In this document: one piece after another, positions 41,297 to 49,598 of the stretch
Numbering within the stretch: position 1 is the first letter of the stretch
How the letters are laid out: each line of letters begins with the position of its first letter
Source of the DNA: Prevotella sp. CAG:924
Lineage (GTDB): Bacteria > Bacteroidota > Bacteroidia > Bacteroidales > Bacteroidaceae
Direction: 5' to 3'
DNA length: 51,193 nucleotides
NCBI GenBank assembly: GCA_000431975.1
Contig: HF988608.1
Location: 1-51,193, forward strand
Program-made: the position numbers and the translations under genes
Notes under the pieces: model-generated
The model's input: the letters and a program-made list of their open reading frames with translations, nothing else
What the model was told of the DNA's origin: nothing
Database searches by the model: none

Positions 41297-42355
41297 ATGA
41301 CAAAAGCATATTATCTTCCCGCCGAATGGCACCACCAGCGTTGCCTACAGCTCACCTGGCCTCATGCCGCCACCGACTGGGCACCTTATCTCAACGATAT
41401 CACAGAGACCATGCTGCAGCTGGCCGATGCCGTCAGCCGCCAGGAGTCCATGATCATCGTCACTGCCGACGCGGATGCCACACGCAACCTGCTTGCCGCA
41501 CGTCTCTCTCCGAAGCAGATGGAACAAGTGACCCTCTATGAATGTCCCACCAACGACACGTGGGCACGCGACCATGGAGGCATCACCCTGCTGCCCACCG
41601 ACGGAGAAGGTCAACCGCTTATCTTGGATTATCGTTTCAACGGTTGGGGCGAGAAATTTCCCTCGCAACTTGACAATGCCATCACCCCACGTCTTCATCA
41701 GGCCGGTGTCTTCAATGGATACGACATGAAAGACTGCGAAGACTTTGTGCTTGAAGGCGGGTCGATAGAGAGTGATGGAAAGGGAACCCTCTTCACCACA
41801 GCCCCCTGCCTGCTGGCGCCCCACCGCAACCAGCCGATGGACGAGGGCGAAATCGAAGAACGGCTCAAAGCCGACATGGGTGTACAGCGCGTGGTATGGC
41901 TTCACTACGGAATGCTGATAGGTGACGACACGGACGGCCACATCGACACGCTCGTACGGACGGCTCCCAACGACACGCTGCTCTATGTCGCTCCCAACGA
42001 GAAAGACGCCGAAGGTGATGACGATGCCAAACTACAATATAACGAGCTGAAGCTCATGGAAGAAGAGCTGCAGACCTTAAGAAATGATGCAGGAAAACCT
42101 TTCCGGCTCCTTCCCCTTCCCTGTCCCGATGCAATCTGCTACGATGGAGAACGGTTGCCTGCAACCTATGCCAACTTCGTGATTGTCAACGGAGCCGTCA
42201 TCGTACCTCAGTACGGACAAGAAAGAAACGACCGGACAGCAATGCAACAGATACAGCTTGCCTTCCCCGACCGCAAGATGGTCGGCATTGATGCCAATAC
42301 GGTGATCCGACAGCACGGATCCCTGCATTGCCTGACTATGCAATATCCTCTATAA
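41297..42355 (+). CDS. aguA: Agmatine deiminase
   Basis: A 352-residue enzyme of the peptidyl-arginine deiminase fold that turns agmatine into N-carbamoylputrescine and ammonia, a step to putrescine. Conserved blocks are LTWPHAATDWAPYL, NDTWARDHGGITLL, FVLEGGSIESDGKGTLF, DGHIDTLVR and VIVPQYG, with the catalytic Cys at 345 (HGSLHCLTM). The start at 41297 follows from the promoter and from the usual PAEWHHQRC-type N-terminus; a frame open back to 41045 overlaps the ABC ATPase gene on the other strand and is rejected. Confidence 0.95.
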   Translation: MTKAYYLPAEWHHQRCLQLTWPHAATDWAPYLNDITETMLQLADAVSRQESMIIVTADADATRNLLAARLSPKQMEQVTLYECPTNDTWARDHGGITLLPTDGEGQPLILDYRFNGWGEKFPSQLDNAITPRLHQAGVFNGYDMKDCEDFVLEGGSIESDGKGTLFTTAPCLLAPHRNQPMDEGEIEERLKADMGVQRVVWLHYGMLIGDDTDGHIDTLVRTAPNDTLLYVAPNEKDAEGDDDAKLQYNELKLMEEELQTLRNDAGKPFRLLPLPCPDAICYDGERLPATYANFVIVNGAVIVPQYGQERNDRTAMQQIQLAFPDRKMVGIDANTVIRQHGSLHCLTMQYPL

Positions 42356-43126
42356 CCTCAAACGGGATCCTATCATTGATCCCGGTATAGGCTTACAGAT
42401 CGTCAGAACGATGGGCCACTCAAAAGCAGCCATTCTTATGAGTGGTCCTCCCAGACGTTCTTTCTCTATCGGATGCCAAGAGCCGTTCCCGGCAATGCCT
42501 GAAGCCATGGTGTGCAAATAAAAATTAAACAGCCATTTTTTTTGTCGTCCACTTTTCCGAATGACACTCCCACAGTCGTTTATCGTCTCCATATCCCTTC
42601 TTACCGGCATTCGACTGGTAGAAACGTGACAGGCTTATAGGTGCTCAAAAAAGTAAGCATTGGTGCGAAGAAATATTTCCATTGGATCTAAGAGAAATTT
42701 CCATTGGTGCGAAGGACAAGTAAGCTTTAGTTCCAAAATCAAGTCCTTAATGGTCATAAATGGCACTTTCCCGGAAGGGATGCAGCAGATTTTGGGCTAA
42801 AACGCAGATCGGACATTTTCCCCAAAAAAGTCATACTTCTCATCGAATACTCCCCTGTCCTAACCATTGGCGTACGCAGGCCCCTTGCATACCTAAGCCG
42901 TTATATGTAAACAAAAAGCACCATAGATTTCTTTTTGATAATTACATTCCCAATACCTTCGTCCTCATTTTCTCACCCTTCGTCCTGCACCAGACAATCT
43001 TCCTGAAACATAGAACTCATCAAAACTACAGGTGATCGCATAAGAATATCCAGAAGCGATTCAAGCTGCCATATACTAAGCCATATCCGCCTTCTTCTGA
43101 TTTTGCCAGAGGCTGATGTGATAACA
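42356..43126. other. 770-base intergenic region without a convincing gene
   Basis: Short frames at 42350-42610 (minus) and 42760-43035 (plus) have no family likeness and odd composition. The only clear structure is a triple 22-bp repeat at 42658-42723. Confidence 0.5.
42658..42723. repeat. Three tandem 22-bp repeats
   Basis: Units at 42658-42679, 42680-42701 and 42702-42723, each starting CATTGG. Units 1 and 3 share CATTGGTGCGAAG; unit 2 reads CATTGGATCTAAG. Units 1 and 2 end in AAATNTTTC-like sequence. Non-coding, with no unique spacers, so not CRISPR. Confidence 0.8.
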
Positions 43127-43492
43127 TTAAGGCGAAAGCCTCACATTGTAACCATTTCTTAGATTCTTTGTATTGCCCGAAAACATTCTTTCCTCTTTTA
43201 CGACTTCCTGCCTTTCCAATTTGCCATTAACAAAGACAAATGAGGTTGTGACGATATACCAGTCTTCTCTATACAATTGTTCCTTATAGAAAAGCACTTC
43301 TTGATAATCGCCTTTTTCATTTGTCCCCTTATTAATGCTATAAGGTTCACCAAACTTCTTTATAAAGTCATCCTTGGTAATTCCTAATTCAACATTGGTT
43401 TTAACAAATTCACTCATTGTCTTACTCATATAACAACCACTGAACAGCAGAGACAGAGACAAAAATACTATCAAGACACCAAGCTTATTCAT
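43127..43492 (-). CDS. Small lipoprotein, BamE/SmpA-like pattern
   Basis: A 121-residue secreted lipoprotein: hydrophobic signal MNKLGVLIVFLSLSLLFSGC with lipidated Cys at 20, then LGITKDDFIKKFGEPYSINK, the small helix-strand motif seen in SmpA/BamE-like domains, and YKEQLYREDWYIVTTSFVFV, the following beta strands. The role is unknown; the family fold is often found in outer-membrane assembly partners and in standalone lipoproteins. AT-rich compared with neighbours and alone between two long spacers, so it may be acquired. Confidence 0.75.
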   Translation of the reverse strand: MNKLGVLIVFLSLSLLFSGCYMSKTMSEFVKTNVELGITKDDFIKKFGEPYSINKGTNEKGDYQEVLFYKEQLYREDWYIVTTSFVFVNGKLERQEVVKEERMFSGNTKNLRNGYNVRLSP

Positions 43493-43524
43493 ACTATAAA
43501 TTTTTAATTCGACATAGTTCACCA

Positions 43525-43532
43525 CAAAAATA
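43525..43532 (-). promoter_or_regulatory. -7 box of the small lipoprotein gene
   Basis: Exact TATTTTTG on the minus strand, 32 bases before the ATG at 43490-43492. It lies inside the longer frame that starts at 43525, supporting the shorter start. Confidence 0.55.
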
Positions 43533-43842
43533 AGTTTTTATCTTGATAATAAGCATAGATCAGAAACAGTAGCCTGTGATATTTATGATTTTATTTTTCT
43601 AATTCACATTTATTATTTTCCTATGTTTCTATCCTATAAAAGAGTAGTTGTATCGGAAACTATAAGAACTGACAAGCCCTCTACAAGACGCCTTATAGAC
43701 CATTTTTGATTAGTTATTCGAAGGTAAAGGCTCAGCATCCCAGGCTACTAATTGCAAGAACCAAACTTTAGCTCATCTACATTCTCCCTCCGGAATACTG
43801 CACAATCCAGACGACCATCCTACAATGGTATTCAGCAGAAAC
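43533..43842. other. Intergenic stretch, nothing recognised
   Basis: About 310 AT-rich bases between the lipoprotein promoter and the rplT terminator; no gene or clear structure seen. Confidence 0.5.
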
Positions 43843-43881
43843 AAAAAACGGAGCGACAGATCAATGATCTGTTGCCCCGTT
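43843..43881 (-). terminator. Rho-independent terminator after rplT
   Basis: A long, nearly perfect hairpin: arms 43847-43863 and 43865-43881 (two mismatches), followed on the minus strand by six U (43843-43848). It begins 26 bases after the rplT stop and ends the infC-rpmI-rplT transcript. Confidence 0.9.
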
Positions 43882-43906
43882 CTTATTATTATTGGGATTG
43901 TAAAGC

Positions 43907-44251
43907 TTACTTCACCTTCTCCACGATAGCCTTGAAAGCCTCGGGATGGTTCATGGCGAGGTCAGCGAGCACCTTACGGTTGATCTCGATACCTGCCTTA
44001 TGCAGTGCGCCCATGAGCTGGCTGTAGCTCAGGCCTTCCTGACGTGCGCCGGCGTTGATACGCTGGATCCACAGTGCGCGGAATGTACGCTTCTTGTTCT
44101 TACGATCGCGGAAAGCATAGGTCAGACCCTTCTCCCAAGTGTTCTTGGCAACGGTCCAAACGTTCTTGCGAGCTCCATAGTAACCTCTAGTGAGCTTCAG
44201 TATCTTCTTTCTCTTTGCTCTTGATGCAACGTGATTGACTGATCTTGGCAT
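43907..44251 (-). CDS. rplT: 50S ribosomal protein L20
   Basis: A 114-residue early-assembly protein of the large subunit, with the basic start MPRSVNHVASRAKRKKILKL, GYYGARKNVWTVAKNTWEKG and RALWIQRINAGAR. It is the last gene of infC-rpmI-rplT. In other bacteria L20 represses this operon by binding its mRNA; the site was not sought by folding. Confidence 0.98.
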   Translation of the reverse strand: MPRSVNHVASRAKRKKILKLTRGYYGARKNVWTVAKNTWEKGLTYAFRDRKNKKRTFRALWIQRINAGARQEGLSYSQLMGALHKAGIEINRKVLADLAMNHPEAFKAIVEKVK

Positions 44252-44292
44252 AATTTTTCTTCTTTAATAGTTCGACTAAGTGATTGATAAAT

Positions 44293-44490
44293 TTAACGCA
44301 TGCAAAGCAGATCGCGTACCTGCTTCTTATTGGTAGCATCTACCAGCGTTGCACCCTGCAGATTTCTCTTCTGCTTCTTGGTCTTCTTAGTCAGAATGTG
44401 ACTGTGATAAGCGTGATGACGCTTGATCTTACCTGTACCGGTCAGCTTGAATCTCTTCTTTGCGCCGGAGTTAGTCTTTACTTTTGGCAT
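44293..44490 (-). CDS. rpmI: 50S ribosomal protein L35
   Basis: A 65-residue basic protein: MPKVKTNSGAKKRFKLTGTG, KIKRHHAYHSHILTKKTKKQ, KRNLQG. The ATG at 44488-44490 gives the normal start; the longer frame only adds leader sequence. It lies 104 bases after infC and 41 before rplT. Confidence 0.97.
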   Translation of the reverse strand: MPKVKTNSGAKKRFKLTGTGKIKRHHAYHSHILTKKTKKQKRNLQGATLVDATNKKQVRDLLCMR

Positions 44491-44594
44491 TTTTGTATTG
44501 TTTAAATTGTTATTATAAAAGGTGGCAACGCATATACCCGGCGGTACCACACAGTTTTCATTTTCTTCACGTAGGATAAGCCGTCAACCGGAAC

Positions 44595-45287
44595 TTAATC
44601 CTCCTTGGAGGCTTCTTCTACCAATTTCTTCAGAGCGTCGCCTCCCTTGGCATTGCCCAGCAGACCGTTTTTCTCAGCTTTCTCCTTGGCTTCTGCCTTT
44701 GCTTTCTCCTTAGCTTCGGCCTCGGCAGCCAAACGGTCACGCTTCTGCTGACTCATCTTACCGACACCGGCTTTCTTCGGAGCGAGATAGAGGAACATCT
44801 TCTTTCCCTCGAGCTTTGGCATCTGCTCTACCTTACCGAACTCCTCCAAATCGTTAGCGAAACGAAGCAGGAGCACTTCTCCCTGTTCCTTGAACAGGAT
44901 CGAACGGCCACGGAAGAACACATAAGCACGCACCTTGTTGCCTTCCTCAAGAAATTCACGGGCATGCTTGAGCTTGAACTGGTAGTCGTGCTCATCCGTC
45001 TGCGGTCCGAAACGGATCTCTTTCACCTCCACCTTTACCTGCTTCTGTTTCATCTCTTTCTGATGCTTCTTCTGCTGGTAGAGGAACTTCGAATAGTCGA
45101 CGAGACGACAAACAGGTGGCTGTGCATTGGGGGAGATCTCCACGAGATCGACGCCCTGCTGGCGGGCCAGATCCATAGCGTGACGCGTCGACATCACCTC
45201 TGATCCTCCGTCGGATACCACACGAACTTCCCGAACGCGAATCTGCTGATTCACTCGGTACTGTAACTTCATTTTGTCATTCTTCAT
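44595..45287 (-). CDS. infC: Translation initiation factor IF-3
   Basis: A 230-residue initiation factor. The N-domain has YRVNQQIRVREVRVVSDGG and MDLARQQGVDLVEISPNAQP, with CRLVDYSKFLYQQKKHQKEM. The C-domain has KEIRFGPQTDEHDYQFKLKH and AYVFFRGRSILF. A Lys/Glu/Ala-rich tail after residue about 190 extends beyond the E. coli length, as in many Bacteroidetes. Start codon is ATG, not the rare AUU used by E. coli. thrS, its frequent upstream neighbour, is absent here; a DUF3256 gene stands there and infC has its own promoter. Confidence 0.97.
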   Translation of the reverse strand: MKNDKMKLQYRVNQQIRVREVRVVSDGGSEVMSTRHAMDLARQQGVDLVEISPNAQPPVCRLVDYSKFLYQQKKHQKEMKQKQVKVEVKEIRFGPQTDEHDYQFKLKHAREFLEEGNKVRAYVFFRGRSILFKEQGEVLLLRFANDLEEFGKVEQMPKLEGKKMFLYLAPKKAGVGKMSQQKRDRLAAEAEAKEKAKAEAKEKAEKNGLLGNAKGGDALKKLVEEASKED

Positions 45288-45344
45288 TCAACTATTTTAA
45301 TCTTATTCTTTTTCAATGGGCATAACACGTCCCCATACGGCCCG

Positions 45345-45375
45345 CAAAGTTACTGCTTTTTCGTGAACCCGCCAA
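45345..45375 (-). promoter_or_regulatory. Promoter of infC-rpmI-rplT
   Basis: TTG (45373-45375), 20 bases, TAACTTTG (45345-45352) on the minus strand, giving a leader of about 50 bases. Confidence 0.75.
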
Positions 45376-45395
45376 GGAAATCATGGAAAAAGTCG

Positions 45396-46043
45396 TTACT
45401 CCGCACAAAAATTCTGTTTTACAGCATCCCAACGAAGGCTAAACGAAGGAGTCATAGCCTCCAAAGCATGTTTTTCCTCTCTTACAGGCATCGGAAGGGA
45501 CAGACGTAATTCAAGATTGTCATCGTCAGGTGAAAGACGGGCGCCTACGATATAAGGAGAAATGAAAGTCTTATAATGAACGAAATGTTCCTCGCTCATC
45601 GTATCGGGCTTCACCAACAGACGGGGCATCCATCGGGCTGTCCCCGCACTGTCAAGACTCAGCATCACAGAAGCCGGTGTCCAGTCCTGATGATAAAAAG
45701 CCACCTCGCTCTCTGCCGCCGGACCAAGATAGGTCTTTACCACACAGAGAAGGGAGTCACCACCTGCTACAGGCAGCCGCTTGATCTGCATCGACGACGA
45801 CTGACTAAGCGTCAAGCCGATATAGTCGGTTGTGATCGTATCCATCTCACTCTTGCCGCCAAAGAGATTGTCGACATCTCCATTAAGATTCATATCGATA
45901 AACTCGACCATCTCCAAACGATGATTCCGATCAACATAAGGCAACAGCGAATCGGGCAGCGAGGTCCATATCTCGCGCATCGACCGAGCCTCTACACCCA
46001 TTGCCATGGTCAGACCTATTACGAGGAAAATTATCTTTCTCAT
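45396..46043 (-). CDS. DUF3256 family secreted protein
   Basis: A 215-residue protein with a signal peptide (MRKIIFLVIGLTMAMGVEA). The body has REIWTSLPDSLLPYVDRNHR and EMVEFIDMNLNGDVDNLFGG, typical of DUF3256, a Bacteroidales family with no known function. It begins 5 bases after the gene at 46049 and is surely co-transcribed; both products are exported. Confidence 0.87.
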   Translation of the reverse strand: MRKIIFLVIGLTMAMGVEARSMREIWTSLPDSLLPYVDRNHRLEMVEFIDMNLNGDVDNLFGGKSEMDTITTDYIGLTLSQSSSMQIKRLPVAGGDSLLCVVKTYLGPAAESEVAFYHQDWTPASVMLSLDSAGTARWMPRLLVKPDTMSEEHFVHYKTFISPYIVGARLSPDDDNLELRLSLPMPVREEKHALEAMTPSFSLRWDAVKQNFCAE

Positions 46044-46048
46044 TCTTT

Positions 46049-46543
46049 CTAATTTTTAAATTCAAACGGACCGAAACGAAGCTGGTCGGTCCACCTGCCC
46101 TCACGGGGCGAAATGAACAGTGTGAACAGATGACCATAATAAAGAGGTGACTTACCACCGGCGTAAAAATGGTTGCCGTCATCCTCAATATCCATAGACA
46201 TCACATGCTTCTTCGCCAACACTTTGCTGATGGCCGTAAGCTTCCTCCGTGCTTCGTACTTGCTACGCTGATTCATAAAGAACCGCGCCTCAGTAAGACG
46301 GTCGTTGGTAAACCTGAAAAGCACCTCATTCCAATGGAACCCCTCAAACTCCTTATTCTTATAGATATAGCAGTTGCCATCTGTCGATGAAGGTTGTCCG
46401 AAAAGTTGGAAAATGGCCTCAGAAGCCACCTCGCGGGAAGAACCGAAGCGCACCTCTCCTATGCCCTGGGCTGAGACGGAAAGACATCCTGTCATTAGAA
46501 TCAGGATCAAGAGGGATCTTATATGAAGGTATAAAGTATTCAT
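46049..46543 (-). CDS. Hypothetical exported protein, 164 residues
   Basis: The signal segment LLILILMTGCLSVSAQG could be cut after VSA (signal peptidase I) or, less likely, act as a lipobox at the Cys. The body (GIGEVRFGSSREVASEAIFQ; EVLFRFTNDRLTEARFFMNQ) has the helix-strand order of BamE/SmpA-like small domains, without clear assignment. It is the first gene of a two-gene operon with DUF3256. The -7 box TAACTTTG (46554-46561) lies 10 bases before the ATG, so the leader is only a few bases long. Confidence 0.8.
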   Translation of the reverse strand: MNTLYLHIRSLLILILMTGCLSVSAQGIGEVRFGSSREVASEAIFQLFGQPSSTDGNCYIYKNKEFEGFHWNEVLFRFTNDRLTEARFFMNQRSKYEARRKLTAISKVLAKKHVMSMDIEDDGNHFYAGGKSPLYYGHLFTLFISPREGRWTDQLRFGPFEFKN

Positions 46544-46553
46544 AACTGATGTG

Positions 46554-46561
46554 CAAAGTTA
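46554..46561 (-). promoter_or_regulatory. -7 box of the two-gene envelope operon
   Basis: Exact TAACTTTG on the minus strand, 10 bases before the start codon. No clear -33 element. Confidence 0.55.
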
Positions 46562-47080
46562 CGAAATAATAGATGAAAACCACCATCTGGTATCAAATTT
46601 TATATTCCGACAAAGACGCCAACAGAACCATAACATTCCATTTTCCCCCAACATCCAAAGAATCTGACACTACCTGAGGCTATCTTCCTCTCATACGGAA
46701 AATAAATTAATACATTTATTCAGCTTCCATCAGCCATTTGAAATCTGAAGAAGCTCATTGCAATTATTGAAAAGACAATAAACTACAATAAGATATACAG
46801 ACGGGATGCCGGAAGAAGTCCGGAAAACACCAGACAAACTCATAAAACAAACATTTGCAGGTTAATGATCATTTCTTGAGAAGGATATGGATTGACTTCT
46901 CTCTTCTTTAGATCACTATCACTATATTACCTCAGCTCATTTACATGTCATCATTTATTGAATATCAACCGTCTACGCCCCATAGCCTCCGATCTCTCAT
47001 ATCACAAGTAACTCAGGAAACTCCCGTGTCCCATCGACAGACAGGCAACATCCCGAGCCTCACCAACACCGGACAGCACG
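46562..47080. other. 520-base intergenic region, nothing recognised
   Basis: AT-rich; no frame of protein-like character, no TAnnTTTG box and no strong hairpin noticed on either strand. Confidence 0.5.
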
Positions 47081-47926
47081 CTACAACGGACGGGCCACAA
47101 AGATACCACTGACAGAACGCTGAGCGGCCAGATAGCGGGAAAGGGTCCGTTTATCTTCCACCACCTTTTTATAAATCAGGGATGCGTTGATCATGTGCAG
47201 ACCATCGTCATGCCATACGGCAATACCCACATGGTTAGTATCCAGTCCCGATTTGGTCGATACCGTTGCTATGATGTCACCATCATGAACCGCCGAACGC
47301 AACAGCTTCGTATTCGTAACGGCTGCCTTAGGAATATAGCGCATCCGCAGGCCACTGGTTGCCTGTTCCATCTGTTTAATAGCCGTCAGCCACTGAGGAT
47401 GGCTTACCAACATAGGATACAGACTTTGATGAGTCGACATAAAATTAACCTTCTTCTGGGCCACAGCCTTGAAAGGCGGATTGGGCGACTGAATGCTGCG
47501 TACGATGCCGTCCTGCTCATGACAGCTGATCCAATAAGCGAAATAATGCAGACGGTTGACATAAGCCACCTTCCCATCCTTATAGCGCACCCGCCGTAAC
47601 TGATCACAATAAGTTCGGAAGTCATTGCGTCCCTGGTTCACTGTACGCGTCAGAGCAAGCACCGACTCTACAAAAGTGGTGCAATCGAGCTGACGCAGAT
47701 TCACGACAAGCCGTTCCTCCTTATTCTTCTCCAAAGTCTTGCCTACATAGGGAAGTCCCAACAGCTTACGGGCAAAAAATATCATACGCTGTCCGGTCGT
47801 CTGTTTCTTCGGTGCCTCACGCAACAGAGAAACCACGCGTACAGAGTCACTTCGCGTATAAACTGTTTGAGCAGTGACCGCGTATGTACCGATGATTAAT
47901 AAAATACAACAGAATATCTTTCTCAT
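47081..47926 (-). CDS. DUF1460 family protein (probable cell-wall amidase)
   Basis: A 281-residue exported protein with signal peptide (MRKIFCCILLIIGTYAVTAQ). The family is an NlpC/P60-like cysteine hydrolase, reported to act as an N-acetylmuramoyl-L-alanine amidase. Visible marks are GLPYVGKTLEKNKEERLVVN, the catalytic-type Cys in LRQLDCTTFVESVLAL, and the His region GLDTNHVGIAVWHDDGLHMI near residue 235. It would act on peptidoglycan in the periplasm. It stands alone between two long spacers. Confidence 0.9.
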   Translation of the reverse strand: MRKIFCCILLIIGTYAVTAQTVYTRSDSVRVVSLLREAPKKQTTGQRMIFFARKLLGLPYVGKTLEKNKEERLVVNLRQLDCTTFVESVLALTRTVNQGRNDFRTYCDQLRRVRYKDGKVAYVNRLHYFAYWISCHEQDGIVRSIQSPNPPFKAVAQKKVNFMSTHQSLYPMLVSHPQWLTAIKQMEQATSGLRMRYIPKAAVTNTKLLRSAVHDGDIIATVSTKSGLDTNHVGIAVWHDDGLHMINASLIYKKVVEDKRTLSRYLAAQRSVSGIFVARPL

Positions 47927-48395
47927 AACACGAATTAAAAAGGTGAGCTCACATCAAAGACAACTTTGAGTGAACAGAACAGGAACAGATTCTCTTACCT
48001 GTCGAAATGACAAGAAGGTATGTTGATCCTGCTCATTTCTTTGTCCGGCAATATGTCAAGGATATCATAACTGATAAACAAAAATACGGTATTTTATCAA
48101 ATGTTCAATAAAGCAGGTCCGAGTTTTTAGTAAAATTAGTACTTCTCACTGGGAGCAGAATATATGTAGGAACATACTCCTATACGTCCACTTCATCAAG
48201 ATGACTCTTTATAAGTACCATCTTTCATCATATTTATCTAAGTATTTATGGGGCAACGCCACTATAACACACTTATCATCAAGATATTTATGACAGGAGA
48301 CGTTTCTTTCATAAGAACATTCTCGTTGAATCGGCAACATCTTTCATTAGTATCCCAATCCATAAAGTTTCCTTGAACACCCAATGATCAGCTAA
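47927..48395. other. Intergenic region with promoter for the DUF1460 gene
   Basis: About 470 bases. The only elements noticed are the minus-strand promoter at 48079-48108 and a second near-match (TGTCTTTG, 47955-47962) closer to the gene. Confidence 0.45.
48079..48108 (-). promoter_or_regulatory. Possible promoter of the DUF1460 gene
   Basis: TTG (48106-48108), 19 bases, TATTTTTG (48079-48086) on the minus strand. The leader would be about 145 bases, long enough for a regulatory structure, but none was recognised. Confidence 0.5.
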
Positions 48396-49589
48396 CTATC
48401 GTCGTTTCCCGAAATTAAAGCCTACATATACATTAAGGTATCCGAAGGAATTGTTTGTGTAGAACTGATCTTTCTTATAATTATAAGAATGAAAGACAGC
48501 ACTCAATCCCGCATACCACCGCATATTGTTATACACAAGCCCCACACGGGAAACGAGATCGGCATTAATATTCTTAATATCAAAGTTTTCTATAAAATCT
48601 TGAAAGAGGATAGAACGGTTCTCGTTCTTCGCCTGATTATACGCCAGGCCTACCGTGAGTGAGACATCAAGAAGCCAGTTGTGGGCAAAGACCCAGTTGT
48701 AAGCATAACCACCGCTGACGCTGATGTCATAGTAATTCACCTTTCCCGCCATCATGGTAGAATCGATCTCTCGCTCCACCAGATCCTCGCCAAGACGACT
48801 GGAGGCCAACGAGCGGAACTCATCCCAGTCGATCGACAGTTTGTGATGGGTGTATCCGATACCGACAAGGGCACTGCCGGCCGAACGGCGTTGGATATTG
48901 CTCTGGCTGTATGCCGCCGGATAGGAGAATTTCTTATGATTGAAGATATAATATAGATTGAAGCCTTTTACACTCGACTGGAATCCGTTGAAAGTCACAT
49001 CCTTCATCGGAGAAGTGTCGATGCCATGACCCAGACGAAGATCCGTGATCTTATAGACATCACCCGACTTACGATAGAAGAGGTCGACGCCCAGCTGATT
49101 GCTATAAAGACTGAGTGAGAAATCCTGCTTGTGATCGTCATCACTCAGACGTGCAAAGTCAATCGTATAACCTAAGAATATCCAACGCCAACCGAAATAA
49201 GGGCCTAGCTTAATGCTCGGCTTGGGAGAGAACGTGATGCTGCGGCCGTTGGGGAAGCCGAGCTTATAGGTTTCATAAGTGTTCGTATTCTGTAGCATCA
49301 GGGTGAAGTTGTAAGCCTGTGGCTCCACATAATTGGTATCCACGGCTGAGAAATTCTTCACAAACTGATAGATGGAATTCAGAAAGCCATTGCGCAACTT
49401 ATGCCCTCCTTTCCTGGGAGCATCATCTTCAACCATTGTCTCATGTCGGATGGTGTCCTCCCCAGCCCTTTCTGTTTGCTCTTCCTCCATCGCTCCATCA
49501 GTTGAACCGGGCCATACCGATTCTGTCACTGCACAACAAGGAACAGTGAGAAGACACAGGAACAAGCAAAACAGAAAGATTTTCCTCAT
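48396..49589 (-). CDS. DUF4421 family outer-membrane protein
   Basis: A 397-residue exported protein. The signal segment (KIFLFCLFLCLLTVPCCAV) precedes a polar linker rich in Glu (residues 25-60). Then come YVEPQAYNFTLMLQNTNTYE, GFPNGRSITFSPKPSIKLGP and repeated amphipathic strands with aromatic belts, ending in GYLNVYVGFNFGKRR, the typical last strand of a beta-barrel. The pattern fits DUF4421, putative outer-membrane barrels of unknown role. It is encoded 9 bases after the Gfo/Idh gene and shares its promoter. Confidence 0.88.
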   Translation of the reverse strand: MRKIFLFCLFLCLLTVPCCAVTESVWPGSTDGAMEEEQTERAGEDTIRHETMVEDDAPRKGGHKLRNGFLNSIYQFVKNFSAVDTNYVEPQAYNFTLMLQNTNTYETYKLGFPNGRSITFSPKPSIKLGPYFGWRWIFLGYTIDFARLSDDDHKQDFSLSLYSNQLGVDLFYRKSGDVYKITDLRLGHGIDTSPMKDVTFNGFQSSVKGFNLYYIFNHKKFSYPAAYSQSNIQRRSAGSALVGIGYTHHKLSIDWDEFRSLASSRLGEDLVEREIDSTMMAGKVNYYDISVSGGYAYNWVFAHNWLLDVSLTVGLAYNQAKNENRSILFQDFIENFDIKNINADLVSRVGLVYNNMRWYAGLSAVFHSYNYKKDQFYTNNSFGYLNVYVGFNFGKRR

Positions 49590-49598
49590 CTACAATAT

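Noticed and set aside
42350..43035. Short frames 42350-42610 (minus) and 42760-43035 (plus)
   Set aside because: No promoter, no family likeness, overlap with the end of aguA for the first, and biased low-quality composition.
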